Of a DNA stretch of 64,000 bases, positions 12,826 through 21,544 are shown piece after piece. Position 1 is the stretch's first letter. Every line of letters begins with the position of its first letter. The DNA is from Litchfieldia alkalitelluris (GTDB lineage Bacteria; Bacillota; Bacilli; Bacillales; Salisediminibacteriaceae). The translations under genes and the position numbers were made by a program. The notes below the pieces were generated by a model. That model was given only the letters and a program-made list of their open reading frames with translations. It made no database searches and was not told where the DNA came from. The stretch lies in the NCBI RefSeq assembly GCF_002153425.1, contig NZ_KZ119600.1:1533103-1597102 (forward strand). Direction: 5' to 3'.

Positions 12826-12849
12826 ATTGGTGCCTCCTTATTAATTACC

Positions 12850-13752
12850 TTAAACCACTGCACTGTTGGATTCTGGATAGCAGGGAACGCCGTCTGTAGT
12901 GACGACTCTCCTAAATTCCTTTAATAGATGATTCGTAATTTCTCCAGGCTTTCCATCTGCTATTTTCCTACCATCTACATCAATAACAGCTATAACTTCG
13001 ACGGCAGTTCCAGTTAGGAAAACTTCATCTGCTACGTAAACATCGTGTCTAGTAAAAGGTGTTTCTTTCAATCCGTAACCAACTTCATTTGCTAGTTCAA
13101 TAATTGTATTACGCGTTATTCCTTCTAAAGCTCCTAAGTATACAGGAGGAGTATAGATGACTTTATTTTTTACAATGAAAATGTTGTCTGCTGAACCTTC
13201 TGTCACATAGCCTTGGTCGTTAAGCATAAGGGCTTCATCAACACCAGATAAGTTCGCTTCCATTTTCACTAGAATATTGTTTAAATAATTGAGTGATTTT
13301 ACTTGTGGACTTAATACATCAGGTCGATTCCTTCTACTAGCAACGGAGGCAACCCTTAAGCCTTGTTCATAGAGTTCCTTAGGAAAAAGCGCAAGTTGTT
13401 CCGCAATAATAATTACCTGCGGATTTGAGCAACTTCTTGGATCTAAACCTAAATTTCCAGTTCCTCTGGAAACTACGACTCGAATATAGGCACTTTCTAA
13501 GCTGTTTTTTCGGACAGTATCCACAATAATCTGTTGCATTTCCTCCTTTTCATATGGAATTGTCAACATGATCGATTGTGCTGAATCATAAAGTCTATTA
13601 AGATGTTCATCAAGCTTAAAGATATTGCCACTGTATACACGAATACCTTCGAACACCCCGTCACCATATAACAAGCCATGATCATAAACGGAAACGACGG
13701 CATCTTCTTTCTTAACAAATTTGTCGCCTAAGAAAATCCATTGACTGCTCAT
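12850..13752 (-). CDS. ilvE: Branched-chain amino acid aminotransferase
   Basis: PLP enzyme (fold type IV) carrying out the last transamination to Val, Leu and Ile. The 300 residues include GVFEGIRVYSG, the PLP lysine in SPQVKSLNYLNN and SADNIFIVKN. The ATG at 13752 (MSSQWIFLG) is chosen: GAAAGGAG lies 7 bases upstream, whereas the 25-residue upstream extension has no ribosome site and a hydrophobic, non-family sequence. It heads the cluster, downstream of a promoter with CodY-like and cre sites. Confidence 0.95.
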   Translation of the reverse strand: MSSQWIFLGDKFVKKEDAVVSVYDHGLLYGDGVFEGIRVYSGNIFKLDEHLNRLYDSAQSIMLTIPYEKEEMQQIIVDTVRKNSLESAYIRVVVSRGTGNLGLDPRSCSNPQVIIIAEQLALFPKELYEQGLRVASVASRRNRPDVLSPQVKSLNYLNNILVKMEANLSGVDEALMLNDQGYVTEGSADNIFIVKNKVIYTPPVYLGALEGITRNTIIELANEVGYGLKETPFTRHDVYVADEVFLTGTAVEVIAVIDVDGRKIADGKPGEITNHLLKEFRRVVTTDGVPCYPESNSAVV

Positions 13753-13925
13753 ACTTACACTCCTTTCTCCAATTATTAAACGCTGTAAAGTAATAAAGTT
13801 AAATGTTATAAGAATAACCTTTTCCAAACGACGATTTTCCCTCGACTGATAAGGTTATTTTTTACTGATAAATATTACTTTGCGAATGTGTTGGAATTGT
13901 TTGAAAAATTATTATATTGTCGCCA

Positions 13926-13954
13926 ATAATACCGCCATTTTTGAATTAGGTCAA
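13926..13954 (-). promoter_or_regulatory. Sigma-A promoter for the ilvE-ilvD cluster
   Basis: On the minus strand: TTGACC (13954-13949), 17-base spacer, TATTAT (13931-13926). The start of transcription would be near 13919. A 9-bp hairpin (AATAACCTT with AAGGTTATT) follows in the leader. Confidence 0.6.
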
Positions 13955-13967
13955 CAGTTATATGGCA

Positions 13968-13982
13968 AATTTTCTGACATTT
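13968..13982. promoter_or_regulatory. CodY box upstream of ilvE
   Basis: AATTTTCTGACATTT matches 13 of 15 positions of the CodY consensus AATTTTCWGAAAATT. It lies 14 bases upstream of the -35 element. CodY represses ilv-leu genes in B. subtilis when GTP and branched-chain amino acids are plentiful. Confidence 0.55.
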
Positions 13983-14000
13983 TATGATTAGAAAGTCACA

Positions 14001-14014
14001 AGCAAACGCTTACA
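14001..14014 (-). promoter_or_regulatory. cre site (CcpA), exact consensus match
   Basis: On the minus strand TGTAAGCGTTTGCT fits every position of the cre consensus TGWAARCGYTWNCW. Its centre is about 88 bases upstream of the predicted ilvE transcription start. That is close to the activating cre near -96 of the B. subtilis ilv-leu promoter, so activation by CcpA is the likely role. Confidence 0.6.
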
Positions 14015-14066
14015 CCGTTGATAGTAAAGGGAATTGGGTTTTTGAGCATTTTAATTGTAAATTTTT

Positions 14067-14080
14067 TTAAAGCGTTTTCA
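14067..14080 (-). promoter_or_regulatory. Second cre-like site
   Basis: TGAAAACGCTTTAA on the minus strand matches the cre consensus at 13 of 14 positions. It is 66 bases (about six helical turns) from the first cre. It could serve the ilv promoter or the divergent SulP gene. The remainder of the 14081-14362 gap shows no gene. Confidence 0.4.
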
Positions 14081-14362
14081 CGATAGATGTCTTTTCTGTG
14101 TGGAAAGATGTTTTTATATTTAGTATTTGGGTTATGATTTTCGCCTTGAATTTATAGCAGTGTTTTAGCTGGGTTGTCTTATAAATCCAACTTTTTACAA
14201 AGGTGGGAACATCTTTTTATTATTTATTAATCGTTTTATACGTTTTTTACCTATTAGATGCTTATAAAGGTATATATTTTTAATAGGTAGAAACTAGCCA
14301 TATAACATTAACAAAAAAGGGGAGCAAAAAGAATCTTAAGAAGGATAGAATGTGGAGTGAGG

Positions 14363-14495
14363 TAGTAAATGTTAGGGAAATGGAGTATTTACTAGTTATA
14401 GTTATATGATTATCGCTTACATGAGATTTTAAATTATATGAAGAAAGTGTTAAACTCATAAAGTTCTTGCCGCCGAGTTGTCTATGGGACAACTC
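14363..14495 (+). promoter_or_regulatory. Structured 5' leader of the SulP gene (unassigned)
   Basis: Two perfect hairpins: TAGTAAAT (14363-14370) with ATTTACTA (14387-14394) around a 16-base loop, and GAGTTGTC (14475-14482) with GACAACTC (14488-14495) around TATGG. The second ends about 38 bases ahead of the start and is preceded by TTGCCGCC. There is no T-tract, so it is not a simple terminator. I could not match it to a known riboswitch class from memory. Confidence 0.4.
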
Positions 14496-14533
14496 AAAAA
14501 TTATATATAAAAAATAAAGAAAGAGGTGCAACA

Positions 14534-15994
14534 GTGAGTTTAACACAAAAATGGAAAACAGAATGGTTTGGTAATATCCGAGGGGATATATTAGCAGGGG
14601 TCGTAGTTGCATTAGCATTAATTCCTGAAGCAATTGCATTTTCAATTATTGCGGGAGTAGACCCAATGGTAGGCTTATATGCTTCCTTTTGTATTTGTGT
14701 TGTCATCGCATTTATTGGGGGAAGGCCTGGAATGATCTCAGCTGCAACTGGGGCTATGGCATTGCTTATGATCACTTTAGTTGCTGATCATGGTCTAGAA
14801 TATCTACTTGCTGCTACTATTTTAACAGGGGTCATACAATTATTATTTGGTATTTTTAAGTTGGCAAGCTTTATGAAATTTATTCCTCGCTCTGTAATGA
14901 TCGGATTTGTAAATGCTTTGGCAATACTAATTTTTACCGCTCAATTACAGCATTTTGTAGGGGAAACATGGATAATGTATTCTTTAGTAGCATTAACGTT
15001 GGCAATTATTTATATTTTACCTCGATTTACAAAGGCTGTGCCTTCCACGCTTGTGGCAATCATTGTGGTAACAGCAATAGCGGTCATCATGAATGCAGGT
15101 GTTCGTACAGTGGGAGATATGGGGAATTTGACGCAAACATTACCAATTTTTGCACTTCCAAACATCCCGTTAACTTTTGAAACGTTGATGATTATTTTGC
15201 CATATTCTTTAGCTTTAGCAATCGTTGGATTATTGGAGTCCCTCTTAACTGCTTCGATTGTAGATGATATGACGGATACAGAAAGTGACAAGAATAAAGA
15301 AAGTCGTGGTCAAGGAATTGCGAATATGATTACTGGATGTTTTGGTGGTATGGCAGGGTGCGCCATGATTGGACAATCTGTTATTAATGTTAAATCAGGT
15401 GGTAGAGGACGCCTTTCCACTTTAGTGGCTGGGATGTTCCTTATGGTCCTGATTGTATTACTAGGGAATGTAGTTGTTCAAATTCCGATGGCTGCTTTAG
15501 CAGGTGTGATGATTATGGTTTCTATAGGCACATTTGACTGGAGTTCATTAAGGAACATTCACAAAGTACCAAGATCAGATGCTACTGTAATGGTAGTAAC
15601 GGTAGGTACGGTTGTCTATACTCATGATTTGTCTAAAGGTGTATTAGCGGGTGTTGTCTTAAGTGCAATCTTCTTTGCTATTAAAATATCAAAAGTAAAA
15701 GTAGAATCAGTGCTAGAATCCAAGTCTTCAAAAATATATTATGTAAAGGGTCAGTTGTTCTTTGCCTCTGTAACAGATTTTGTTGCCTCATTTGACTTCA
15801 ATGATAACGTAGAACAGGTTATAATTGATGTATCTGGAGCACATTTGTGGGATGATTCTGCTGTTGGAGCGATGGATAAAGTCCAATGGAAGTTCGAACA
15901 AAAGGGAATCATTGTGAAAGTTCGCGGCTTAGATAAAGAAAGTTCACATCTTATGGATAAAATAGGTGGATTATCAAAAGCCTCAGGACATTAA
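14534..15994 (+). CDS. SulP-family anion transporter with STAS domain
   Basis: Membrane transporter of the SulP family; characterised members carry sulfate, bicarbonate (Na+-dependent, BicA type) or dicarboxylates. The 486 residues begin with the family segment [20 protein letters not shown] (about 16-35) and continue as 10 or more hydrophobic segments to about residue 375. A cytoplasmic STAS domain follows ([20 protein letters not shown], about 427-446). The start is GTG with GAAAGAGGTG upstream. The UspA gene follows after 26 bases, probably as an operon; SulP-UspA pairing is common. The substrate cannot be read from sequence. Confidence 0.88.
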   Translation: MSLTQKWKTEWFGNIRGDILAGVVVALALIPEAIAFSIIAGVDPMVGLYASFCICVVIAFIGGRPGMISAATGAMALLMITLVADHGLEYLLAATILTGVIQLLFGIFKLASFMKFIPRSVMIGFVNALAILIFTAQLQHFVGETWIMYSLVALTLAIIYILPRFTKAVPSTLVAIIVVTAIAVIMNAGVRTVGDMGNLTQTLPIFALPNIPLTFETLMIILPYSLALAIVGLLESLLTASIVDDMTDTESDKNKESRGQGIANMITGCFGGMAGCAMIGQSVINVKSGGRGRLSTLVAGMFLMVLIVLLGNVVVQIPMAALAGVMIMVSIGTFDWSSLRNIHKVPRSDATVMVVTVGTVVYTHDLSKGVLAGVVLSAIFFAIKISKVKVESVLESKSSKIYYVKGQLFFASVTDFVASFDFNDNVEQVIIDVSGAHLWDDSAVGAMDKVQWKFEQKGIIVKVRGLDKESSHLMDKIGGLSKASGH

Positions 15995-16020
15995 GATGTG
16001 TAAAAAAATGGGGGAACTCT

Positions 16021-16440
16021 ATGTTTAAAAATTTATTGTTGGCAACGGATGGTTCTGAGCACTCTCTTCGGGCTGCTGAAAGAGCGATTGATCTAGCAAA
16101 TCTTACTGAAGGGGCTAGTATTGAGCTTGTATATGTTGTAGATGGTAGTATGTCTAAATCTGATGTATTGCAATATGGCGATTCAGACTCAGCCTCAAAG
16201 AAACGAGAGGAGATCCTTTCTGTTTTTAAGGATAAAATAGAAGGAGCAGGTATACCGGTAAAGGTTAGCATACTTCACGGGAATCCTGCAGAAACTATTA
16301 TTAACTACACTAATAGAAATGATTTTGACTGTCTTGTTGTAGGAAGTAGAGGCCGAAGCAAAGTGCAAACAATGATTTTGGGAAGTGTAAGTCATAAAGT
16401 GATGAAGCATGTAAATATCCCCGTATTAATGGTGAAATAA
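16021..16440 (+). CDS. Universal stress protein, UspA family
   Basis: A single 139-residue Usp domain. It opens with LLATDGSEHSLRAAERAIDLA-type sequence (residues 5-25) and ends with the ATP-binding signature VGSRGRSKVQTMILGSVS (residues 107-124), spaced G-2x-G-9x-G-S as in nucleotide-binding members. Family roles are stress survival and regulation of transporters. It is 26 bases downstream of the SulP gene with its own GGGGGA site, so it may modulate or be co-induced with that transporter. A terminator follows at 16460. Confidence 0.9.
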   Translation: MFKNLLLATDGSEHSLRAAERAIDLANLTEGASIELVYVVDGSMSKSDVLQYGDSDSASKKREEILSVFKDKIEGAGIPVKVSILHGNPAETIINYTNRNDFDCLVVGSRGRSKVQTMILGSVSHKVMKHVNIPVLMVK

Positions 16441-16459
16441 GTGAATAGTTTATAATATG

Positions 16460-16505
16460 AAGAGTCTGTCCTGTACTTAGTAAAAAGGGCGGTCTCTTCT
16501 TTTTT
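16460..16505 (+). terminator. Intrinsic terminator after SulP-UspA
   Basis: A 12-bp stem (AAGAGTCTGTCC with GGGCGGTCTCTT, one mismatch and two G-T pairs) is followed by C and six T residues. The T-tract runs straight into the tag repeat at 16506. Confidence 0.8.
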
Positions 16506-16536
16506 GTGGCCGATGACCAAGGCGCTTTCGCTTTTC
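16506..16536 (+). repeat. Dispersed tag repeat, copy 2
   Basis: GTGGCCGATGACCAAGGCGC followed by TTTCGCTTTTC, starting at the base after the T-tract of the UspA terminator. It is a truncated copy of the longer element at 16576-16726. Confidence 0.75.
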
Positions 16537-16575
16537 AGTGTAGAGATTAGAATATAAGTAGTTTCTTCGAAACTA

Positions 16576-16726
16576 TGTCTAGCTCCAGCGCCTATCGGCC
16601 CAAGAAACTTCCCTCACCTCGTCTACGATAAGTCAACATCAACTCACTCCGTTCGTTGTGTTTCCTTTATCTCACTCGGCTCAGTCCAGTTTTTGCGACC
16701 GATGACCAAGGCGCTTACGCTTTTCT
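16576..16726 (+). repeat. Full-length dispersed repeat element (contains tag copy 3)
   Basis: About 150 bp. It opens TGTCTAGCTCCAGCGCCTAT and closes with GCGACCGATGACCAAGGCGC plus TTACGCTTTTC. The ends pair: AGCGCC with GGCGCT, and ATCGG with CCGAT, leaving GACCAA unpaired, so the element can fold as a closed RNA structure. I recall related elements scattered through other Bacillaceae genomes. No reading frame in it looks coding. Confidence 0.65.
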
Positions 16727-16728
16727 TA

Positions 16729-16757
16729 TCATCATCTACCAACATGTTTCATAAACT
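16729..16757 (+). promoter_or_regulatory. Possible sigma-E promoter for spoVR
   Basis: TCATCAT (16729-16735), a 14-base spacer, then CATAAACT (16750-16757). This compares with sigma-E KMATATT-N14-CATANNNT; the -10 is good and the -35 is 5 of 7. It abuts the end of the repeat element. Confidence 0.4.
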
Positions 16758-16788
16758 GATTCTAACTAAAGATATGGAGGGGGATGGG

Positions 16789-18216
16789 ATGACAGCTGAA
16801 TCAAAAGAGCTTGTGAAGGCCATTGAAGAGATAACAGAGATAGGGGAAAGCTTTGGATTAGATTTTTATCCCATGAGATATGAGATTTGTCCTGCTGATA
16901 TTATTTATACGTTTGGTGCATACGGAATGCCAACTCGGTTTTCCCACTGGAGTTTTGGAAAACAATTTCATAAGATGAAGCTTCAATATGATTTAGGTTT
17001 GAGTAAAATATATGAGCTTGTCATCAATTCTAACCCATGTTATGCATTTCTATTAGACTCCAATTCTCTCATACAAAATAAGCTGATTATAGCCCATGTA
17101 TTAGCCCACTGTGATTTTTTCAAAAATAATGCCCGTTTTTCGAATACGAGGCGTGATATGGTTGAGAGCATGACAGCTACTGCTGAACGTATTTCCCATT
17201 ATGAAATGGTTCACGGTAGACAAGAGGTTGAAGAGTTTCTAGACGCGGTCCTTGCTATTCAGGAGCACATTGATCCAAGTCTAGTTCGTCCGAAGCTGAG
17301 TTGGACGATTGAAGATGCTTGGGAAGAGATAGATGAAGAGGAGACAAAGGAAACGCCATACGACGATTTATGGTCATTAGACGAAGACCAAGGCGAAGAT
17401 AAAAAGAATAAAAATCATAAAAGAAAGAAGAAAAAGCTCCCACCACATCCAGAGAAGGATATATTATTGTTCATTGAAGAATATAGCAGAGAATTGGAGG
17501 ACTGGCAGCGAGATATTTTAACAATGATGCGAGAGGAAATGCTTTATTTTTGGCCACAGCTAGAAACAAAAATAATGAATGAGGGGTGGGCATCTTACTG
17601 GCACCAAAGAATCCTAAGGGAGATGGATTTAACTTCTGAGGAGACTGTTGAATTTGCTAAGCTAAATGCAGGTGTCGTACAGCCTTCCCAAACACAGATT
17701 AACCCGTATTACGTCGGTTTGAAAATATTTGAGGATATTGAGAAGCGATATAACAATCCAACGAAAGAAATGCGTGAGTTACAAGGAGTGAAGCCTAACA
17801 GTGGAAGAGAGAAGATTTTCGAGGTTCGTGAAATAGAGTCTGATATCTCTTTTATTAGGAATTATTTAACGAAGGATCTTGTCATGAGTGAGGATATGTA
17901 CTTGTTCCAGAAAAAAGGTCGGGAATATAAAGTGGTGGATAAGGAATGGGAGAATGTCCGAGATCAATTGATTAGTAGCCGTGTGAATGGTGGGTTCCCT
18001 TATCTTGTTGTGACTGATGGAGACCATTTAAAGAATGGAGAATTATATATTACCCATGAATATGAAGGTATAGAGCTTGATACAACTTATTTGGAAAAAA
18101 CGCTACCGTATCTTTTTAAGCTGTGGGGGAGACCTGTCCACTTGGAAACGGTTTTAACTGAGCGGAAAATGGTTTTCACGTATGATGGAAGAAAGACTCA
18201 CAAAAAGTATATATAA
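16789..18216 (+). CDS. spoVR: SpoVR family protein (spore cortex)
   Basis: Involved in spore cortex formation; in B. subtilis it is made in the mother cell under sigma-E, and its biochemical activity is not established. From ATG 16789 ([14 protein letters not shown]) it is 475 residues, against about 468 in B. subtilis. GGAGG lies 8 bases upstream. A longer frame from 16693 is rejected because it would translate the repeat element. Typical SpoVR sequence is seen throughout, including [14 protein letters not shown]-like, [24 protein letters not shown] and [14 protein letters not shown] Lys/Asp/Glu-rich linker lies around residues 185-225. A perfect terminator follows. Confidence 0.95.
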   Translation: MTAESKELVKAIEEITEIGESFGLDFYPMRYEICPADIIYTFGAYGMPTRFSHWSFGKQFHKMKLQYDLGLSKIYELVINSNPCYAFLLDSNSLIQNKLIIAHVLAHCDFFKNNARFSNTRRDMVESMTATAERISHYEMVHGRQEVEEFLDAVLAIQEHIDPSLVRPKLSWTIEDAWEEIDEEETKETPYDDLWSLDEDQGEDKKNKNHKRKKKKLPPHPEKDILLFIEEYSRELEDWQRDILTMMREEMLYFWPQLETKIMNEGWASYWHQRILREMDLTSEETVEFAKLNAGVVQPSQTQINPYYVGLKIFEDIEKRYNNPTKEMRELQGVKPNSGREKIFEVREIESDISFIRNYLTKDLVMSEDMYLFQKKGREYKVVDKEWENVRDQLISSRVNGGFPYLVVTDGDHLKNGELYITHEYEGIELDTTYLEKTLPYLFKLWGRPVHLETVLTERKMVFTYDGRKTHKKYI

Positions 18217-18245
18217 ATTCATATTGGCGAAAAATACGAAATCTA

Positions 18246-18291
18246 AAAAATAGAAAGTAGGTCACTGATAAAGGACCTACTTTCTATTTTT
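18246..18291. terminator. Bidirectional terminator after spoVR
   Basis: A perfect 18-bp stem (AAAAATAGAAAGTAGGTC and its complement) encloses a 10-base loop, with A/T tails on both sides. It serves spoVR and the convergent tiny spore gene. Confidence 0.88.
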
Positions 18292-18318
18292 ATTTAACAA
18301 ACAATGAAAGTTCATCGA

Positions 18319-18453
18319 TTAGTAAGCTCTAACTACTACAGCTCCAATAATTACTAACAGCACGAAGATTACAATAATGAAAGGGAATCCTGCTGCTGCT
18401 GTTGTTGTAGCTGGTGCTGTTTGTGCTTGAGTTTCTGGCTTTACGTGACTCAT
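18319..18453 (-). CDS. YjcZ/SscA-family tiny sporulation protein, second copy
   Basis: A 44-residue protein: an Ala/Thr/Pro-rich head (MSHVKPETQAQTAPA), then one hydrophobic segment FPFIIVIFVLLVIIGAVVV and an RAY tail. The hydrophobic segment is closely similar to that of the gene at 1675. AAAGGAG precedes the ATG by 10 bases. Its promoter (18488-18514) fits sigma-K with the same AC-N16-CATA spacing. It lies next to spoVR, in convergent orientation. The role is inferred from family members expressed in the late mother cell. Confidence 0.85.
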   Translation of the reverse strand: MSHVKPETQAQTAPATTTAAAGFPFIIVIFVLLVIIGAVVVRAY

Positions 18454-18487
18454 GAAATATCAGCTCCTTTATTTGTAGCTTCGATGT

Positions 18488-18514
18488 TATCTTATGCAAG
18501 GGCTATTGGTTGGT
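18488..18514 (-). promoter_or_regulatory. Sigma-K-type promoter for the second YjcZ-like gene
   Basis: On the minus strand: AC (18514-18513), a 16-base spacer, CATAAGATA (18496-18488). This is an exact fit to AC-N16-CATANNNTA. Confidence 0.55.
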
Positions 18515-18674
18515 ATGGATATTCGTTTATTTTTTTGAATAAATACAGAATTAGTCTAATGCCTAGTCATGTATAAATGGTTGGAAAAAATAAGTAATGA
18601 ATCTTAGAATCTGGTTTTATCCTTCTGTAATGGGGGTATGGTTTAAATAGCAAGTTAATTAAGTAATATGTATA

Positions 18675-18703
18675 TTGACAACAGTATAGTAGTCTAGTAA
18701 TCT
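18675..18703 (+). promoter_or_regulatory. Probable promoter for the M-box/mgtE transcript
   Basis: A consensus TTGACA (18675-18680), a 17-base spacer and a weak -10 TAATCT (18698-18703). The M-box begins about 20 bases after the expected start site. Confidence 0.5.
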
Positions 18704-18730
18704 TTAAAACGGAAATATAATACTAGACAT

Positions 18731-18882
18731 AACTTCGTTAGGTGAGGCTCCTGTGCTGGAGATACGCTGCTGCCCAAAAATGTCCAAAGACGCCAATGGG
18801 TCAACAGAAACTATCGACATAAGGTAGTTTTTAATGTAGCTGGATAATCCTATGCCGCACAGTGCTAAAGCTCAACGAATGG
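18731..18882 (+). promoter_or_regulatory. M-box (ykoK) magnesium riboswitch
   Basis: The conserved M-box sequence is plain: CTTCGTTAGGTGAGGCTCCT, GATACGCTGCTGCCC, TGTCCAAAGACGCC, ATGGGTCAACAGAAA, ATCGACATAAGG, AGCTGGATAATCCTATGCC and AGTGCTAAAGCTC. The closing helix pairs TTCGTT with AACGAA. High Mg2+ should favour termination at 18961-18991 and so shut off mgtE. Confidence 0.95.
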
Positions 18883-18960
18883 AGGAAAATGTTATGGATA
18901 AAAATAGTTTATCTGTATATTATTTGCTGTGTACAGATAGCGTGTTTATGCATATTACCA

Positions 18961-18991
18961 TCCACCTTCATTCTTGAGGGTGGATTTTTTT
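18961..18991 (+). terminator. Mg2+-dependent terminator of the M-box
   Basis: TCCACCTTCA-TTCT-TGAGGGTGGA followed by seven T residues. A second hairpin upstream (TATCTGTA with TACAGATA, near 18910-18939) may belong to the switching region. The 210 bases from here to mgtE contain no convincing gene; a GAGGATCTGT/ACAGATTCCTC hairpin lies just ahead of the mgtE ribosome site. Confidence 0.85.
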
Positions 18992-19201
18992 GTTCATTGT
19001 GTCTCTCTTAAGAACGACAAGGATTGAAAGGTCATAGCCTAATAGGGGTGAATCAATGTGAAATTGGGGGTGGTGTGTAATGGATAGTTGTCCGGATCCA
19101 GATTCGAGAAACAAAGGTACAAACAATTGTAGAAGAGGATCTGTACGCACCCTCCATTTAAGGATTGGTTGGACAGATTCCTCATAAAGGAGGAAAACAC
19201 C

Positions 19202-20563
19202 ATGGTTAGACTTAATAACAAAAATCGCGAGCAATATGCTGCACACATTGTTACAGTATTAAGGAATGAAGAACTAGAAAGCTTTCGTGAAGCATTTCTT
19301 GATTTGCATCCAGTAGATCGTGTGGAGATTTTTGAAACATTAGATAAGGAGTTAAGAAATAGCGTTTATCATTTTTTAGACCCTGTAGAATTTGCAGAAA
19401 TATTCCAGGCGATGGAAGTGGAAGAACAAAAGAAGATTATTTTAGAATTGAATGAAGCTTACTCATCTGAAATGTTTAATAGTATGTATGCAGATGATGT
19501 TGCTGACTTTTTGACGGAAGTTAAAGGTGCAAACGCAGCTAATATCTTAACTTCCATGAATAAAGTGGAAGCTGCAGAGGTAAAAGAGCTCCTCTCTTAT
19601 GACCCTGAGACTGCAGGGGCAATCATGACGAAAGAGTTTATTAGCATAGGGTCGACAGATTACGCTTCTAGTGTCATAGAACTCTTAAGGAATGAAGGAC
19701 CAGATGCGGAAACGATTTATTATTTATATGTAGTCGATGAAGAGGATAAATTGGCAGGTGTTGTGTCCTTAAGAGACTTAATTATTGCTCCTCCAACTGA
19801 GTTGGTTAGAAATATTATGAGTACGAGAGTGGTGTCTGTTTTAGCCTCAACTGACCAAGAAGAAGTAGCTAAATTAATAAAAAAATACGACTTTTTAGCA
19901 GCGCCAGTTGTGACGGAAGAAGGTAAATTAGTAGGAATCGTTACGGTTGACGACGTCATAGACGTTTTTGAAGAAGAAGCGACGGAGGATTTCGGGGAGT
20001 TTACAGCTGCTAAGGGAGCAACTGATGTGAATATTAGTTCTTTTGGAGCGGCAAAGAAGCGTTCTCCATGGATTATATTGCTCATGTTTTTCGGTCTTAT
20101 TACTGCAGGAGTTATAGGGAATTTTGAAGATACTTTGGAAGAGATTGTTCTCCTCGCCGTATTTATCCCTTTAATAATGGATTCAGCTGGTAACACAGGG
20201 ACTCAATCCCTTGCTGTCATGGTACGCTCTCTCGCTACTGGCTCCTTTGAGCGAAAAGGGCTCCTTCATACGGTGAAGCGGGAGTTCGGTACAGGTATTA
20301 TGCTTGGACTGTTTTGTGCAGTTACATTAATGGCTATTATTCCTATTATTTATGGAAGCTATGTTATTGCTATGGTTGTTGGAGCCTCCTTATTTATAAC
20401 ATTGAGTTTAGCGACCATCGTAGGAGCTGTCGTTCCTGTTATCATCAATAAGCTTAAGCTAGATCCAGCAATTGCATCTGGACCATTTATAACAACAGTA
20501 AATGATATTATGGGACTATTAATTTACTTTTCTATTGCAACTGCATTTCTTGATGTTATTTAA
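19202..20563 (+). CDS. mgtE: Magnesium transporter MgtE
   Basis: Mg2+ channel/transporter of the cytoplasmic membrane. At 453 residues it matches B. subtilis MgtE (451). The order is an N-terminal MgtE domain (about 15-130), paired CBS domains (about 135-255, DYASSVIELLR and LVGIVTVDDVIDVFEEEA), and five membrane helices from about 285. The last helix holds DPAIASGPFITTVNDIMG, including the pore aspartate. ATG 19202 is chosen for AAAGGAGG 8 bases upstream; the longer frame from 19169 would cross the ribosome site. It is controlled by the M-box upstream. Confidence 0.97.
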   Translation: MVRLNNKNREQYAAHIVTVLRNEELESFREAFLDLHPVDRVEIFETLDKELRNSVYHFLDPVEFAEIFQAMEVEEQKKIILELNEAYSSEMFNSMYADDVADFLTEVKGANAANILTSMNKVEAAEVKELLSYDPETAGAIMTKEFISIGSTDYASSVIELLRNEGPDAETIYYLYVVDEEDKLAGVVSLRDLIIAPPTELVRNIMSTRVVSVLASTDQEEVAKLIKKYDFLAAPVVTEEGKLVGIVTVDDVIDVFEEEATEDFGEFTAAKGATDVNISSFGAAKKRSPWIILLMFFGLITAGVIGNFEDTLEEIVLLAVFIPLIMDSAGNTGTQSLAVMVRSLATGSFERKGLLHTVKREFGTGIMLGLFCAVTLMAIIPIIYGSYVIAMVVGASLFITLSLATIVGAVVPVIINKLKLDPAIASGPFITTVNDIMGLLIYFSIATAFLDVI

Positions 20564-20609
20564 AAATGACTACCATGAAAATACAAACCATGTGTTGGTG
20601 ATCGTATTG

Positions 20610-20644
20610 AAAAGAAGTGACGTCAGAGGGCGCCACTTCTTTTT
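20610..20644. terminator. Bidirectional terminator, mgtE / hemolysin III gene
   Basis: AAAAGAAGTG (20610-20619) pairs with CACTTCTTTT (20634-20643), with T/A tails on both sides. Confidence 0.75.
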
Positions 20645-20653
20645 ATAAATAAA

Positions 20654-21289
20654 TTATAGTAGTTGCAATACAGCGAAGAAGTGAGTTACTGTGCCACCTA
20701 ATACAAACAGATGCCAAAGGGCGTGATGGAATTTAAATCCTCGCCAAACATAAAAAATAGCGCCAAGTGTATAGAGGAGTCCGCCAACAATAAGTAGGGT
20801 AATACCTGTTGAGGATAGGTTCGCTCTAATTGCTCCCCAGGCAAAAACGATCATCCAGCCCATAACAACGTATAACACAGTTGATGTAAATAAGAATTTT
20901 TTCACAAAAAAGCACTTAAAAATGGTGCCTGCAATTGCTAATCCCCAAACGATGCCAAACAATGTCCAGCCAAGTGCACCAGGCACTGCGAGGAATAGAA
21001 ATGGTGTGTACGTTCCTGCAATGAAAAAGTAAATAGACGAGTGGTCTAATATTTCAAACACGTCCTTTGCTTTTCCCTCAGGGAGAGCATGAACAAACGT
21101 AGAGGAAGTATATAATATTACCATTGTAGCTCCGAAAATAGTGAAGCTGACCACATGCCAGGCTGTACCGTATAAAGCAGAGAGAACAATAAGAATTACT
21201 AAAGCCGCTATACTTAGTAATGCACCAATTCCATGGGTAATAGAATTTGCTATTTCTTCTCCCTTTGAAAAAATATGTGTGTTGGCCAA
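20654..21289 (-). CDS. Hemolysin III family membrane protein (PAQR superfamily)
   Basis: A 211-residue protein with seven hydrophobic helices and the PAQR/HlyIII metal-ligand pattern: ITHGIGALLS near residue 17, EILDHSSIYFFIAGTYTPF near 79, and FHHALWHLFVLGGTVTHFFAV at the C-terminus. In B. subtilis the homologues are YplQ and YqfA; the family is thought to be metal-dependent hydrolase-like, and haemolysis is not proven for most members. The start is TTG at 21289 with AAAGGAA about 10 bases upstream; a nearby ATG is out of frame. It is a single gene convergent with mgtE. Confidence 0.88.
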   Translation of the reverse strand: MANTHIFSKGEEIANSITHGIGALLSIAALVILIVLSALYGTAWHVVSFTIFGATMVILYTSSTFVHALPEGKAKDVFEILDHSSIYFFIAGTYTPFLFLAVPGALGWTLFGIVWGLAIAGTIFKCFFVKKFLFTSTVLYVVMGWMIVFAWGAIRANLSSTGITLLIVGGLLYTLGAIFYVWRGFKFHHALWHLFVLGGTVTHFFAVLQLL

Positions 21290-21544
21290 AATGGATCATT
21301 CCTTTTTCAATAAGTGGTAATTCTTATATTACCATATTTTTGCGAATGAATGCAGAAGATTGCTGTCGGTGTACTTATCGATCAAACTGGCGTAATCAAT
21401 GTTTAATGCCGCGCAATTACTGCAAAATTGATAACGAGAGAGCGATATGAAACGTCAATATAGTAAATTATTTCACAAAGATGTGTAAAAAAAGTTGAAT
21501 TGCCTCGTCTGAAATGATAGAACATAATGGAAGGGGTGAAATTA

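Noticed and set aside
16693-16788. A 32-residue extension of SpoVR
   Set aside because: It is the tag repeat read in frame; ATG 16789 has GGAGG correctly spaced and matches the family start.
19080-19187. A 35-codon frame between the M-box and mgtE
   Set aside because: Only a weak ribosome site, no recognisable features, and it ends inside the mgtE ribosome site region.
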